Shown here piece by piece: positions 11,751 to 24,476 of a stretch of 64,000 bases of DNA. The notes under the pieces are model-generated. The model was given only the letters and a program-made list of their open reading frames with translations. It was not told the origin of the DNA and did no database searches. The DNA is from Canna indica (taxonomy: Eukaryota > Streptophyta > Magnoliopsida > Zingiberales > Cannaceae), in contig CP136893.1 in assembly GCA_034359265.1 (NCBI GenBank), forward strand, positions 18,047,001-18,111,000, written 5' to 3'. Numbering within the stretch: position 1 is the stretch's first letter; each line of letters begins with the position of its first letter. Both the position numbers and the translations under genes were made by a program.

Positions 11751-13128
11751 TTATAGAATGCAAGTTTTGAAACCCATATGAGTTTTGAAGAAGAACATTT
11801 TACTAGGAAAGGCACAAATTCCTAATTGCATCCTAAAATTTGTAAAACTTTCTTCAACCAAGGGTTTTGTAAATATATCGGCAAGTTGTTTGTCGGTGGA
11901 TACAAATTCTACCGATATACTTTCCTTAGTCACATTATTCCTAAGAAAATGGTGCCTTAAGTCAATATGCTTAGTTCTAGAGGGTAAAATATGGTTCTTT
12001 GTTAAATTTATTGCACTAGTATTATCACAATGAATAGGTATGCAAGAATACTCAAGTCCATAGTCTAATAGGATTTATTTCATCCAAAGGACTTGTGCAC
12101 AACAACTAGCCGCAGCGGTGTATTCCGCTTCGGTAGTTGAAAGAGCAACTGAGTTTTGATTCTTTGAGAATCAAGAAACAAGACTCGCTCCTAAGAATTG
12201 ACAACACACACTAGTGCTTTTTCTATCTACTTTACAACCGGCAAAATCCACATTCGAAAAATCGATTAAATCAAATGATATATAACATGGATACCATAGC
12301 CCAAAGTCAATCGTGCTCTTTAAATATCTCAATATGCATTTGACCGCACTTAAATTAGATATTCTAGGGCAAGATTGAAACCTAGCACATACACAGACAC
12401 TAAACATGATATCGGGTCTACTTGCGATTAAGTAAAGAAGGCTACCAATCATACCTCGATATCGTTTTTCATCAACTTTGACACCCTCTTCATCTTTGTC
12501 AAGCTTGATGGATGTGTTCATTGGTGTAGAAGCTATCTTGGCTTCATTCATCCCAAATCTTTTGATGAGCTCCTTTGTGTACTTGGCTTGATTGATGAAG
12601 ATTCCTTTGTTGGTTTGCTTGATTTGGAGACCAAGCATGAAGGAGAGCTCTCCCATCATGCTCATCTCAAACTCATCTTGCATACACTTAGCAAACCACT
12701 TACAAAGAATTTTATTAGTAGCACCAAAAATTATGTCATCAACATAAATTTGAACTAATAACATCATTTTCATGATGCTTAATAAACAGTGAAACATCGG
12801 CATTTCCAACATTAAAACCTTGTTCTATTAAAAAGTTTGAAAGTCTTTCATACCAAGCCCTAGGGGCTTGTTTTAAACCATATAATGCATTTTTAGGTTT
12901 GAAAACATGGTGTGGAAACTCAAAACTTTCAAATCTGGGGGGTTGTTCAACATAAACTTCTTCACTAATGAAACCATTTAAAAATGCACTTTTAACATCC
13001 ATTTGGAAAAGTTTAAAACCCTTAAAGCTAGCATATGCCAAAAGCATTCTAATTGCTTCTAATCTAGCTACGGGAGCATAAGTTTCATTATAATCTATCA
13101 ATTCTTGTTGATTGTACCCTTGTACCAC
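11751..13128 (-). pseudogene. SIRE-like Copia reverse transcriptase and RNase H
   Basis: The frame at 12739-13128 encodes the RT start (YAPVARLEAIRMLLAYAS, QMDVKSAFLNG, LYGLKQAPRAWYERL). The frame at 12171-12812 carries the catalytic YVDDIIFGATN and downstream connection (GMIGSLLYLIASRPDI, STSVCCQFLG). The frame at 11751-11933 holds the RNase H end (QLADIFTKPL). Frameshift and stops separate these pieces, so no full pol product can be made. Confidence 0.9.
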
Positions 13129-13245
13129 TTACCTAGCTTTGTTTCTAATGACTAATCCTTCTTCATCTAGATTATTTCTAAAAACCTATTTAGTCCCAAT
13201 TATAGTTTGTTCACTAGGTCTAGGTACTAAGTCTCATACATCATT

Positions 13246-14521
13246 TCAAGCAAATTGGTTGAGTTCTTTTTGCAAAGCTAGTACCCAAAACTCATCTTCT
13301 TTTGCTTCCTTAATATTCTTAGGCTGTACTTGAGATACAAAAACTACATATTGACAAACATTCTTGAGTTTAGAGCGTGTTACCACTCCCGTTGATGGTT
13401 CTCCAATGACCCTCACCAACCGATATCCTTTAGGGAGAGGCGGTAGAGCTTCTTCTTCATCTTCAACTTGAGGTAGACTTGAGGATGGTGGATCTTCATG
13501 TTGAATTTTCTCATTATTTTCATCCTCCACCTCTTTATCATGAAGTGTGAGATCCTCAAGTTCCTCACCTACATTTACAATCTTCACATTTTCTAGAAGA
13601 ATCATTAGTTTCATTAAACGTAACATGCATAGATTCTTCAACAATCATGGTCCTACGATTGTAAATTCTATATGTCTTAGAATTCATGGAGTAACCTACG
13701 AAACTCCCTTCATCAGATTTTAGAATCAATTTTTCCTAAATTCTCCTTAGTATTTAATATGAAACATTTGCATCCAAAAATATGAAAATATCCCACATTT
13801 GGGATTTTACCATTCCAAAGCTCAAAAGGTGTTTTCTTAATTATAGGTCTTAATAAAACTCGATTAAGAACATAGCAAGAGGTATTTATGGCTTCGGCCC
13901 AAAAATACTTGGGCAAATTATTTTCACATAACATGGTCCTAGCCATCTCTTGCAAGGTTCTATTCTTCCTCTCAACCACCCCATTTTGTTGAGGGGTCCT
14001 AGGAGAAGAAAAGGTATGTTCAATACCCAAATCATCACAAGACTCAAATTTTTTTTCATTTTTAAACTTCCCTCCATTATCACTTCTAATTTCTAAAATT
14101 GAAACTTCTTTTCATTTGTAACTTTCTTTGAAAACTTTTTGAAAAACTCAAAAGTTTTTATTTTTCTTAGCTAAAAAGAAAACCATGTAAATCTAAAAAA
14201 ATCATCAACTAATACATAACAATATAGCTTTCCACATAGACTAGCTACATCACATGGACCAAAGAGATCCATGTGTACAAGCTCAAGTATTCTAGATGTA
14301 CTAACTTGATTAATGCTATGAAATGAAGATTTGACTTGCTTACCTAGTTGACATGCGTAACAAAATTTGTCTTTTTCAAATTTAATCTTGTGTAAGCCTT
14401 TAACTAATTCTTTCCTAGATATCTCTTGGATGTGGCTCATGCTAGCATGTCCTAGCCTTCTATGCCACAACCAAGAGTCATTCTCCATGACAACTAAGCA
14501 TCTAACATAGGGATTTGACAA
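13246..14521 (-). pseudogene. SIRE-like Copia GAG-pre-integrase and integrase
   Basis: 14171-14521 encodes the GAG-pre-integrase domain (WHRRLGHASMSHI, CYACQLGKQVKSSF) and the integrase start (LELVHMDLFGPC, VDDFFRFTWF). 13713-14030 encodes the core end (SSPRTPQQNGVVERKNRTLQ, AEAINTSCYVLNRV). 13246-13644 is the acidic linker towards RT. Frames are broken around 14035-14170 and near 13700. Confidence 0.9.
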
Positions 14522-14844
14522 GATATAGTGTAAACATTTTCTTGCCTATTTCCAATAAACATGATATCATTTGATGGTGCACTTCTAATGATACATTTAG
14601 ATGCTTCAAAAATGATTATGTATCCATTGTCACATAATTGTGATATACTAATCAATTTATGTTTTAACCCACCAACTAATAAAATATTATTAATGCATGG
14701 GTAAGGGAGTATACCTATGTCACCAATGCCAACAATCTTACCTTTGGCATTATCTCCAAATGTAACATGTCCACCATCTTTGCTTGATATGGTTGCAAAT
14801 AAGTCGATGTCACCCGTCATGTGCTTTGAGCAACCGCTATCCAA
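14494..14844 (-). pseudogene. SIRE-like Copia aspartic protease
   Basis: Carries the Copia protease motif DSGCSKHMTGD, with the catalytic Asp in DSG, and the downstream VTFGDNAKGKIVGIG and LISISQLCDNGY segments. Upstream it no longer joins gag in frame. Confidence 0.9.
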
Positions 14845-14947
14845 TATCCAAGTGCTTCTACTTGATTGAGGATGGATGCTTCTCCATCTACAAAAGGAGA
14901 AGAAACCATTTTAGGTACCCAAATTTTCTTGGGTTCTTGAGTGTTAG

Positions 14948-16495
14948 TCATTTTGGGAACCATGTAAATCTTGCATATGAGTTACTTCTCAAAGCATAAT
15001 CCTTGGCCATATGGCCAAATATGCCACAAGAAAAGCAACTTCCATTAAATTTTCTTCTAGTGTGTGTGTGAGCATGGAAGTGTGATGATTTCTTTTTATG
15101 GACAACGTTAGGTATGACATTTTGTATGGTTGTCATCTTTTCATTAAGCATGCAAAGTTCCTTTTTCAATGTTAGCATGCTATTATTCAAATGCTCTACT
15201 TGATCACTTAAATACTTGTTTTCATTTTCTAATTTTTGGTTGTCAATTTCTAAGTCCTTCTTAGCTTTCTCTAGGGTGCATGTATCTTCCTTAAGGGTGT
15301 CTACTTCTTTTTTTAAAGCATTGCATGAAAGTAATAAACTATCATTCTCAAACTCTAAAGATTTATTTTCCTTTTTGTGGTCTTTGAATTTTCTCCTAAT
15401 GGCATTAAATTCATCATGCATTTGTTCAAATTTATCTTCTAGCTCTTCTTGAGTAAAAGAAACTTCACCATAAATAAATCTTACCTAATCATCATTTGCC
15501 ATCAAGCAAAGATTTTCCTTTTTGGTCTTTGCTTCTTCTTCACTCGATGAGGCATCGCTTTCATCCCACGTGGCCATCATTGCCTTCTTCTTCTTCTTCT
15601 TGTATTTTTCCTTTTTGTGAGGGTTGGAGGTGGAAGCTATCTTGAGAAGTGGGCAATCCCTCCTTAGATGTCCGGTCTTGTTGCAATGGTAGCATGTGTA
15701 GCCTCCTCTTCCCTTCCTCATGCCTCCCCTCAAGAAACTTATAAATCTTCTTGCTAGCATCGCCATTTCTTCAACACCATCCGTCTCTTCCTCGGATGAT
15801 GACGACTCTTCTGCTTGATGTGATGCTTTTAAGGCAATGGTCTTGCCTTTGGGGGCATCCTCCTCCTGATGTTGCTTCATGTGGGTCTCATGTGTCATGA
15901 GAGACACAATGAGCTCGGTGATCTTCAAGGTACTCAAGTTCTTAGCTTCCATGATTGTTGTGACCTTGGGCTCCCAAGATTTTGGAAGGGAACGGTGGAG
16001 CTTCCTTACCTTCTCATCTTCCCTTATTCCTCTGCCAAAGTTAGTTAAACCATTTGTAATATTTTGAAATCTAGCATGCATGGCAGCAATGGATTCATGT
16101 GATAACATTTTAAATTTTTTATAGTTATGCATGAGTAGATTTATTTTGGATTCCTTTACTTGTGAAGTCCCTTCATGTATGGTCTCTAGGACCTTCCATA
16201 ATTCATATGCGGACTTACAGGTAGAAATCCTATTGAATTCATTAATAGATAGGCCGCAATATAATGCATTGACGGCCTTTGCATTTGCATTGAAGAGTCT
16301 AATCTTTTCTTGGTCCCATTTATCCATATCCTTATCGGGTTGCTTATACTCTACTAAAATTATCTTCCATACATCCATGCCTAGAGATTGTAGGAAGCCA
16401 TTCATGCAGATCTTCCAGTAGGCATAGTTGTTTCCATCGAATAGTGGTGGAGTATGGGTAGAGGACCCTTGAGCTAATTGGATTTCACTAGACAT
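14948..16495 (-). pseudogene. SIRE-like Copia gag (UBN2-type, zinc knuckle) and coiled-coil region
   Basis: 15485-16495 encodes 336 residues starting MSSEIQLAQG. A UBN2-type gag domain (YAYWKICMNGFLQS, KVLETIHEGT) is followed by a CCHC knuckle (CYHCNKTGHLRRDC) and a lysine-rich tail. 14948-15421 continues with a long coiled coil (repeated EKAKKDLEIDNQKLENENK-like heptads) and a second knuckle, CFSCGIFGHMAKDY, in which the last Cys is Tyr. A stop near 15483 splits the two. Gag forms the virus-like particle and binds element RNA. Confidence 0.9.
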
Positions 16496-16540
16496 CTTAA
16501 TTTGTAGGGAAGATGGTTAAATCTTAACCTACGACCTCGC

Positions 16541-16552
16541 TCTGATACCAAT
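16541..16552 (-). other. tRNA-iMet primer-binding site of the SIRE-like element
   Basis: The minus strand reads TGGTATCAGAGCG from 16550 leftwards, next to the LTR end, complementary to the 3' end of initiator tRNA-Met. Confidence 0.9.
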
Positions 16553-17996
16553 TATTGTAGGAAATCTGACACTAGAACGGGGGTTGAATAGTGTCTGTCC
16601 CCTTTTTAGATTTAATCAATTTTAACTTCACTTAAGTGCAAGTATTTCTTAACAATGGATGTGATCAAAAATTAATAACAATGATAGGCGAACAAGAAAG
16701 CAATGTAGACAAGAATAATTATAGTGGTTCGGCCAACTGCCTACTCCACTACCTTGGCTCCTACCAAGGATTTCTAACCACTACTTTATAGAGTTTGTGT
16801 TTCCCTTTGAATACAATGAGGACACTCTTCTCACCACTCTGAGAACCCCTCAAACCTATTCACCTAGGCAAAACACAATTCTACAAAGTTTCCTCTAAGT
16901 GTTTCCCTAGCACACCTAGCAGCTATTTCAGATGAAAAACAAGTTTGAATTAAAACTTCAAATACAATGTAAAAGAGCTTAAGAATGGAAAGAAAAACAA
17001 AAGCTCTTTTCCCAAGCATTCACTCCTTCAACTTGTTAGATGATAGACTCGAGTTATAGCAGAGTTGAGGAAAGCAGACGCTCAGAGCAGATTTTGACAA
17101 AAATTTAGGGCGCAGCAAAATGATCAATTTGAAGGCTTTTAACCGCTTGTATGATTGCTCAATAATTTTTCTAAGAAGCTTTTAAGAAGGTAGGTGAGGG
17201 GTATTTATAACCCCTCAGCTGAACGGGCGGTTAAACGGTTAGAAAACTAGCCGTTACACTCGTTATGTGGATTTTTTGCACTGTTCGATCGACCAACGGG
17301 TTGACTGAATGAGTTGTAGCTTCCTCTATCCCGGATCCGGTCGATCAAATCGGTCGACCGCTACAGGGAAGCTGAAGGCGCAACCTACAATTCCTAATCC
17401 GGTCTACCGTTGCAGAGAAGCCTATACGCGGCTTTGTGATCTGCCATCTGGTCGATCGATCGGTCGACCGATGAGCCTTCTGCCAGATTTTGTCTTCGGT
17501 TGGTCGATCGATAGGTCGACCGACATAGCCTTTCGCCAATGCTTCACCAACTTTGGTCGACCGATAGGTCGACCGAATGGCTACTGCCATTTTTTGGCAT
17601 CAACCGGTCGACCGTCCAGTCAATCGACAAGGCTACATCCAGCATTCTTCCTTGTTCGGTCGACCAAACTCAGGCTGAGGTTGATTTTACATTGAATTTG
17701 TTACATGCCTTTTTGGGGTTTAGTTACCAAGTTTCAACTTGGAAAACTGTACAATTTGGCTTGAGATAAAATCATCCTAGGGGTATATTAGATTATTTCT
17801 ACTTAATTTGTACCCGAGCCTTTCTTTGACATTCTTTTCTATCGTTTCTTGACGATCTTTCCTTTCGTTTCTCCGAATGAAGTTAGCATGCTTATCGCAA
17901 CCTCAACCTGAACTCCAAACTTCACACAGGGATTAAATACATATTTGTTATCATTAAAATGAAGATGGAAGCTTAAGAGAGACCCTTAAGCCAACA
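16553..17996 (-). repeat. Right (5') LTR of the SIRE-like element
   Basis: Pairs with 9865-11317. TATA (plus-strand 17202-17210) and the GGTCGACC cluster (about 17280-17670) are conserved between the two copies, though the cluster is a little shorter here. Confidence 0.92.
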
Positions 17997-19193
17997 AAAA
18001 TATGTCGTAGTAATATCAAAAATTGTGACGCCGGTGAAAAGATTTGAATTCCTACTCCTGGGTTCAAGAGGATGTGAAATTAAGTGGTTCGGTGTTAACT
18101 GGTCTTAACAATATTCTATCCTTCCGGGAGAGTGTGTCCATTGCTCGTGAAGGCAACGAGGAGGAATACGAGTGTCTTCCAACCCTCCTATCAGACCATT
18201 GTGTGTTTTAATACTAACTCGGTATTTGTCTTCATGTACCAGATCTTTTTCGAGGAATTGGGCGTTCGTCTATCCTTTACCGAGTTTGAGCACGATGTCC
18301 TATATTTGGTTAACGTGGAAACCACAAAATTGCATCTGAACAGTTGGGCTTTCGTTCGGTGCTTTGAGATTGTGGTGGAGTGCCTTAGGATCAAACCAAG
18401 CCTCCATGAAAAGGGTGTCTAGAAAGAACTGTGGTGATCCTTCAATGTTGTCCCATGGAGGAAGCTTTTTACTTTGTTCAAGAGTTCTTACAGAGGCTTC
18501 AAGACCTACTTATTCGGGGTCAAATCGCGAGAGGGGGTTGGCCCTTCTGGTTGTAGCCTCCAAGCTATGTAGAGAAATTTCCTTTGTCCTGGAGGCCGGA
18601 TCCCTGCTCTATTCAGGATTTTGAGGAGGGGAGTATCCCTCCCGGGGATGAAGTTTTGATTGACTTTTTTGAAAAGAATTGTCCACATGTTCCTCTTGCT
18701 CCTCAAAATTTTTAACAGAAGTCACAACGAGTCCTTGGTCTTGAAATATATAAGTAGGTTTTGTGGTGTAATCCGTTTAGCGTCTTTTCTTCATTTGAAA
18801 ATTATTCACTCGTTCGGCCTTTGCTTTGAGTATGGAGAATGTCTTTGCTATGGAAGGCTCTTGGTGCTCGCACTCGATGGGCGGCAATGAGGGGGAGTGA
18901 CTCAGAGAACAATCCCTTGATAGAGACCTTGCTGAGGTCCATGAAGTCTTGGCCCTCAAGGCCTTTAGCATCTCCTGCTTTAGAAACAAATGAGCGGTTG
19001 GCTTTCTCGAATGCTCCTACCCCTCCTTGCTCCCCAATTGAGACGCCGCAAAAGAAATAGAAGCGCCATCGAGGATCCAAGCTCCCAGTCAGCGAATTTC
19101 CCAATAGGTGGGGTTACGATTGTGCCTGTGGAGACGGTAAAAATTCCTCTGTCAACTAGTCCTTCTTGGTGTGGTAGTGGTGTTCAGGTGACG

Positions 19194-19519
19194 TGATGCA
19201 GCAAGTATCAATCCAACTAAGGATTTACGAAAGAGAATTCAGTCGTTGAAGCTGAACTCCTATTTTATTTAATTCGTCTCGTTTGAACGAGGAACAATCA
19301 AACTTTACAAGTCAAAATTGATTGCCTAAAATTAAGCAGTGAGCTTTTAAATACACCTGCACAAAGAACAACCAATGTGGTTTGTCGATCAGCCCACGTG
19401 TCAACACATTATTCACAATTAAAACTACTTAAACAAATTAATAGAAACGAGCTACGATTCTTATTAAAATAGCTAACTGATTTCAATGGGATTAATACAT
19501 GATGGACCAGCCTTCATCA
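19194..19519 (-). repeat. Left (3') LTR of the inner Gypsy element
   Basis: Direct repeat of 24152-24476, with TG...CA ends. The minus-strand PPT abuts at 19520. Confidence 0.93.
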
Positions 19520-20780
19520 ACTCCTCCCCACCATTAGAGAACTCCTCCTCGAGTTTAGAACACTGAATTGAGGCCACGTCTAGAGGAATAAAAGGAAACA
19601 AGTTTGAAACATTGAATATTGGTGATATCTTCATATCATCTGGCAAATCTACTAGATAAGCATTCTCTCCCAAGGCTTTAGTTATCATGAAAGGCCCTAT
19701 TTTCCTCGGCTGGCATTTATTGAAAGTTCCACTAGGGAACCTTTCTTTTCTGAGATAAACCATTACCAAGTCACCTACTTGGTAAATCTTGAGCCTCCTA
19801 TGTTTGTATGTAGCTAGTTTATATTTAGCATTTGCAACTTCAATTGCTTCTTTAACCTTCTGGTGATACTCAATGTAGCTGTTAGCAATATTGGTAGCTG
19901 TTCGACTAGTCCCATAGCACACAAAAATTAGGTACACAGCGTGATTAGGAATTTTTGTATAAACAATAGAGAATGGAGATTGACCAGTAGTCTTGTTTAC
20001 CATGTTTACCAAACTGTTATAGGCAAATTCAGCTTGGGGTAGAACAATATCCCATTGCTTTGGCTTATCCATGGCCAAGCTTCTCAACATGGCTCCCAAT
20101 ATTCTGTTAACCACCTCAGTCTGGCCATTAGTCTGAGGATGATTAGCACTACTAAGCTTAAATTGTGTGCCAAATCTTTGCCACAAAACTCTCTAAAAAT
20201 GACTAACAAACTTGACATCTCTATCAGATGTTATTGACTTGGATACTCCATGAAGTCTGACTAGTTCTCTAAAGAATAAACCAGCAATGTGACTATCATC
20301 AACAGTCTTTTTACATAGTAGGAAATGTGCCAATTTTGAAAATCTGTCCATAACCACAAAGATGGAGCCCATTCTCCTCATAGTCATGGGTAACCCAAGT
20401 ATACAGTCCATTGACAAGTCTTCCCAGATTGTAGTAGGGACTGGTAGTGGAGTATATAACCTAGTATTTTGGCTATATCCTTTTGCTCTTTGACAAATCA
20501 TACATCTCTCCACAGCTGCAGATATTTCCTTTGCCATCTTGGGCTAGAAGTACTTGTTAGTAACAAGCTTTATTGTCTTGTCTCTGCCTAAATGAGCTGC
20601 TAGGCTACTTGCATGGAGTTCCTCTATCAGGTAACTTCTGAGTGAGGTATCAGGAATGCAGAGCCTATTATTTTTAAATAGATACCCATTAGAAATATGG
20701 AAATCCTCAATTCCTTCCGGCTCACTACATTTCTTCCATATATGTTGAAAATCTTCATCAGTAGGATAAAGTTCTTTCAA
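19473..20780 (-). pseudogene. Inner Gypsy integrase
   Basis: 20544-20780 carries the zinc-binding start (HASSLAAHLGRDKTIKLV). 20193-20537 carries CMICQRAKG and the first catalytic region ([37 protein letters not shown]). 19473-20186 carries the last catalytic Glu region (SSANHPQTNGQTEVVNR) and the C-terminal domain (PRKIGPFMITKALGENAY). Stops at about 20190 and 20541 split it. The last residues overlap the 3' LTR. Confidence 0.9.
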
Positions 20781-22223
20781 GTGTGCAAAGTCAAAAATTC
20801 CTAACTAAATAGTTGTAAGCAATGAAGTCTTCATGTTGAGGGCATTAGCGACTGTATTGTTTTTGCCTTTCCTGAATTGGAATAATTGAAACTTCTATAG
20901 AAACTCAAGCCATCTTGCATGTAGTGAATTGAGTTTCTTCTGGGATGTGAAGTATTCAAGAGATTGGTGATCACTGTGTAATATAAAATCTTTTTGTATC
21001 AGGTAATGTGTCCAGTGATCAAAAGCCCTGATGACTGCATACAGTTCCAACTCATAGGTGGACCATTTCTACAAGGCTTCACTCAGCTTCTCACTGAAGA
21101 ATGCAATTGGTCTATCTTCTTGCATCAGAACTGCTCCAATCCTAGTCTTGGAAGCATCTGTTTCTAGTTCAAATGTATTATCAAAGTTTGGTAGAGCTGA
21201 CATTGGAGCCCTTGTTAACTTATTCTTCAATGTACTGAAACTCTTCCCTTGTTCTTCCTTCTAAACAAATTTCCCTTTCTTTAAATTGTCAGTTAATTAA
21301 AGGCCCTGCCAATTCACTAAAATCTTTAATGAACTTCTTATAAAATGTGGCCAAACCTAAAAAACTCCTTAATTCTATGATGTTGGTGGGTGTTTGCCAA
21401 TCTACAATGGCATTGACCATCCTTGGGTCAGTATGAATGCCCTCACAGCTGATGACAAACCCAAGGAAAAGGAGCCTATTTGTAAAGAATTCGCATTTGT
21501 GGAGGCTACTACTTTGAGCTTATTCTCTCTTAACACTTGGAGTACTACTTTGAGCTGACTCAAATGTTCATTTTCCTCCTTGCTATATATATATCTGAAT
21601 ATCATCTCCCAATGAATGTCTTCAATACTTGATTCATTAACCTCATAAATGTACTTGGTGCATTACATAAACCAAAAGACATAACTAACCATTCATAAAG
21701 TCCCTCGTTGGTTTTAAAAGCAGTCTTCCATTAATCACTAGGCCTGATTCTTATCTAGTGGTAGCCACTTTTGAGGTATGACTTTGAAAAAAATCTTGAC
21801 CCTTCTAGCTTGTCTAACATGTCCTCCAATCTAGGTATAAGAAACCTATACTTTATTGTTATTTTATTGATGGCCCTACTGTCTATGCACATCCTCCAAG
21901 TGTTGTCTTCCTTGGGTACTAGGAGGGATGGTACTACACAAGGACTAGTACTTTGTCTTGTACGTTTCTTGCCAAGTAAGTCTTCCACAATACCTTTCAA
22001 AATGTCATGTTCTGTAATGAGGGAGGTTAGGCAATGTAGCCCCAGGTATGAAGTCAATACAGTGTTGTATGTCTCTGATTGGAGGTAATTTTGATGGTAG
22101 TTCATTTGGATGCAAATCAGCATACTCTTCCTGAAGAGGTTTAGCAATCTCGGGGATGGATGTATGTTCAATTGGCTCAGGGTTCTTGAGCACCAAAGCC
22201 ATTATGATATCTTTGGTTTGCAT
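20781..22223 (-). pseudogene. Inner Gypsy reverse transcriptase and RNase H
   Basis: 22005-22223 leads in ([20 protein letters not shown]). 21755-22171 gives the RT start ([35 protein letters not shown]). Further RT pieces lie at 21402-21755, where the plus strand shows an antisense of [15 protein letters not shown] sequence near 21660. RNase H lies around 20850-21300. Frames change repeatedly, and the catalytic YXDD region is not in a clean frame. Confidence 0.82.
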
Positions 22224-22304
22224 AGGGGCCTCAGGGACTTGCTGTACATCAGTATCAAAACTTGTACCCTTGTTTGTAGCCGATGGCTTTGATGAAGCTA
22301 ATAC

Positions 22305-22756
22305 TTAACCATGTTTAAGCCCCATTGGTACTGATGTGAGCTTCTTCAAATTCCAACTAAAGGAATAGGTGTTTTGCTTGCTATTGTGATATACTTCTCT
22401 ATCATACAACCAAGGCCACCCTAGCCGAATATGACATGCATCCATTTCAAGGATGCCACACATCACACCGTCCTTGTATACTGAACCTATAGAAATAGAT
22501 ACTAAGCTTTGATATTTAACTGCAATGTCAACTCCTTTCTTAACCCATCTAATCTTATAGGGGTTAGGATGTGGAGTGCTCGTGAGTTGCAATGCCTTAA
22601 CCATAGCTTTGGAGACCACATTTTCATTGCTTCTCCATCAACGATCAGGTCACAAACCTTTCCCAAAATAGTACACTTAGTCATGAAAATTTTATTTCTC
22701 TGTGTGAGGATAGGTTGCTTCTCAGTGACTAAGATCTTTTGCAATATACAAAGCAA
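22305..22756 (-). pseudogene. Inner Gypsy protease region
   Basis: Contains CTILGKVCDLIVDGEAMKM, matching the Gypsy protease pattern C.....VC.LIIDGGS.. with the active-site DGG changed to DGE. Downstream MEMDACHIRLGWPWLYDREV-like sequence matches the ILLGRPWQYDR motif. Confidence 0.75.
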
Positions 22757-22899
22757 GGGCTCTCCCTCATCTCCTTCTAGCCGATTCTCTTCTTCCCCTA
22801 TCTGGTCTCCAAACTCCCATGAGTTTTCAATGTCTTCATCAAGTTCGTCAGTCAGTTGAAGTACTCTTCTTTTGCGGCGAATAACTAGACTTGTGACCT

Positions 22900-24169
22900 A
22901 CATTGTTACACTTGTATGACTTGAAAGGAAAAGGCCTTTGGTAAGGATTTTGAGGCCTTTGGTTATGATAAGATGGCTTTTCAGTAACAATAGTGTCAAC
23001 ATCAGTTTTAGGAGGATTTGATGATCTTAAATTGGAAGCATTTTAAGAGCTTGCAAACTACTGAGGTTGTGTTGAAGTAGCATTTTGATAAGAAGTTGAA
23101 TGCTTGGCCTTTTCAGTATAACAGTCAGCCAATGATTTCCATTTAACATTCATCTTGTTAGACACTCGAGTAAACTATTTTTCCACCCTCAAAGCCAAGT
23201 TCATAGCCTCGTTCAAAGTCCACACACTGTTAAGCTCCAACTTCTCTTGAATGGGTACATTAAGCCCACTGATGTATCGAGCCACCTGTTGAGCTTCAAA
23301 TTCCAACAGGTTATTTCTAGAGATCAATCTATAAAATTCCTCAGTGTATTCAGTTACACTTCTACTTTTCTGATGGTGATGATGATATTGTTGATAGAGT
23401 ATTTGTTCAAAATTAGCTGGTAGGAATCTCAGTTTCATAAGCTGCTTCATCCTGGACCATGTTTTGATTTGTCCTTCCCTTCTCTCAATCGATTCTGCTA
23501 ATATTGATCCCACCATGAAGATGCTCCCCCTCTCAATTTATAGGAAACCAATTTCACTTGATGATATTCTGGGATGTTCATATAGTCGAGGAAGGTCTCA
23601 ACGCTATGCAACCAATTGAGGAAGTTCTCTATATGCAACTAGCCATCGAAAAAAGGCATATCCATTTTCATATTGTATTCAGAAACTTCAGAGTTTAAGG
23701 AATACCTTCCAGGTTGAGCAAATGGAGGCGAATTTCGGCAGTGTTGATACTGCGGTGGTCTTGAGGCCCGAACAATGTGGCTTCGAGCCCATCGTCAGAG
23801 TCCAAATCTAACGGAATCTGATGTGGTCGCTGATGGGAGAATGGAAGATCTCTGAGATTGAAGCACTCTGGCCTGCGGTCGATGATCGGGCAGGAAGCAT
23901 GTGCTATTGGAAAAGTAGATCGGAGGAGATCTTGAACCCCTGGTTCGCGCAGACACGAGATTTGCGTCGACGTCTAGTGTAGATCGAGCCACAACCTGAT
24001 GCACCTCAATTGTGAGCTCATCCATCTTGCGATTCACTTCTTGGATCTCTTGCCAAAGAAAGTCCAATGTAATTAGCGATTTTGGGGAATGGATCCTCTC
24101 ATCATTGGGGTTGGCGATCGAGCTCGGCAACATCCTCGCTCTGATACCAATTGATGCAGCAAGTATCAA
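22900..24169 (-). pseudogene. Inner Gypsy gag
   Basis: 23175-23516 carries a Retrotrans_gag-type segment (MKQLMKLRFLPANFEQILYQ, SVTEYTEEFYRLISRNNLLE, VARYISGLNVPIQEKLEL). 23795-24169 is the N-terminal part. A degraded zinc knuckle lies near 22890-22920 (plus-strand antisense of CYKCNNVGHK). The frame is broken between the pieces. Confidence 0.8.
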
Positions 24170-24476
24170 TCCATCTAAGGATTTACAAAAGAGAATTCAG
24201 TCATTGAAGCTGAACTCCTATTTTATTTAATTCGTCTCGTTTCAACGAGGAATAGTCAAACTTTACAAGTCGAAATTAAATGCCTAAAATTGAGCAGCGG
24301 GCTTTTAGATACACCCGCGCAAAGAACAACCAATGTGGTCCTTCGATTAACCCACGTGTCAACACATTATTCACAATTGAAACTACTTACAGAAATTAAT
24401 AGAAATAGCTATGATTCTTATTAAAATAGCTAACTGATTTCAATGGGATTAATACATGATGAACTAGCCTTCACCA
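24152..24476 (-). repeat. Right (5') LTR of the inner Gypsy element
   Basis: Pairs with 19194-19519. The initiator-Met PBS abuts on its left (plus-strand GCTCTGATACCAA, 24138-24150). Confidence 0.93.

Larger units (their letters stand above)
9865..17996 (-). mobile_element. SIRE-lineage Ty1/Copia element, complete, inactive
   Basis: LTRs at 9865-11317 and 16553-17996 with TGTTGGCT/CAACA-type ends, flanked by the target duplication AAAAT (9860-9864 and 17997-18001). In minus-strand sense the order is 5' LTR, PBS complementary to initiator tRNA-Met, gag, protease, integrase, RT, RNase H, PPT (AAAAAGGGGGAGA) and 3' LTR. Domain order is Copia; motifs DSGCSKHMTG, PRTPQQNGVVERKN and YVDDIIFGATN point to the SIRE/Maximus lineage. 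The pol frame is broken by several stops. The LTRs are similar, so the insertion is fairly young; it is the copy that disrupts the Tat antisense ORF. Confidence 0.93.
19194..24476 (-). mobile_element. Complete Ty3/Gypsy element inserted in the Tat-type element
   Basis: LTRs 19194-19519 (326 bp) and 24152-24476 (325 bp) start TGATGCAGC and end TTCAYCA. The target duplication TGACG is exact (19189-19193 and 24477-24481). In minus-strand sense: 5' LTR, PBS TTGGTATCAGAGCGAGG, gag, protease, RT, RNase H, integrase, PPT (GGTGGGGAGGAGT) and 3' LTR. RT before integrase is Gypsy order. Short LTRs and integrase wording suggest a chromovirus; I see no clear chromodomain. Many stops make it inactive. Confidence 0.93.
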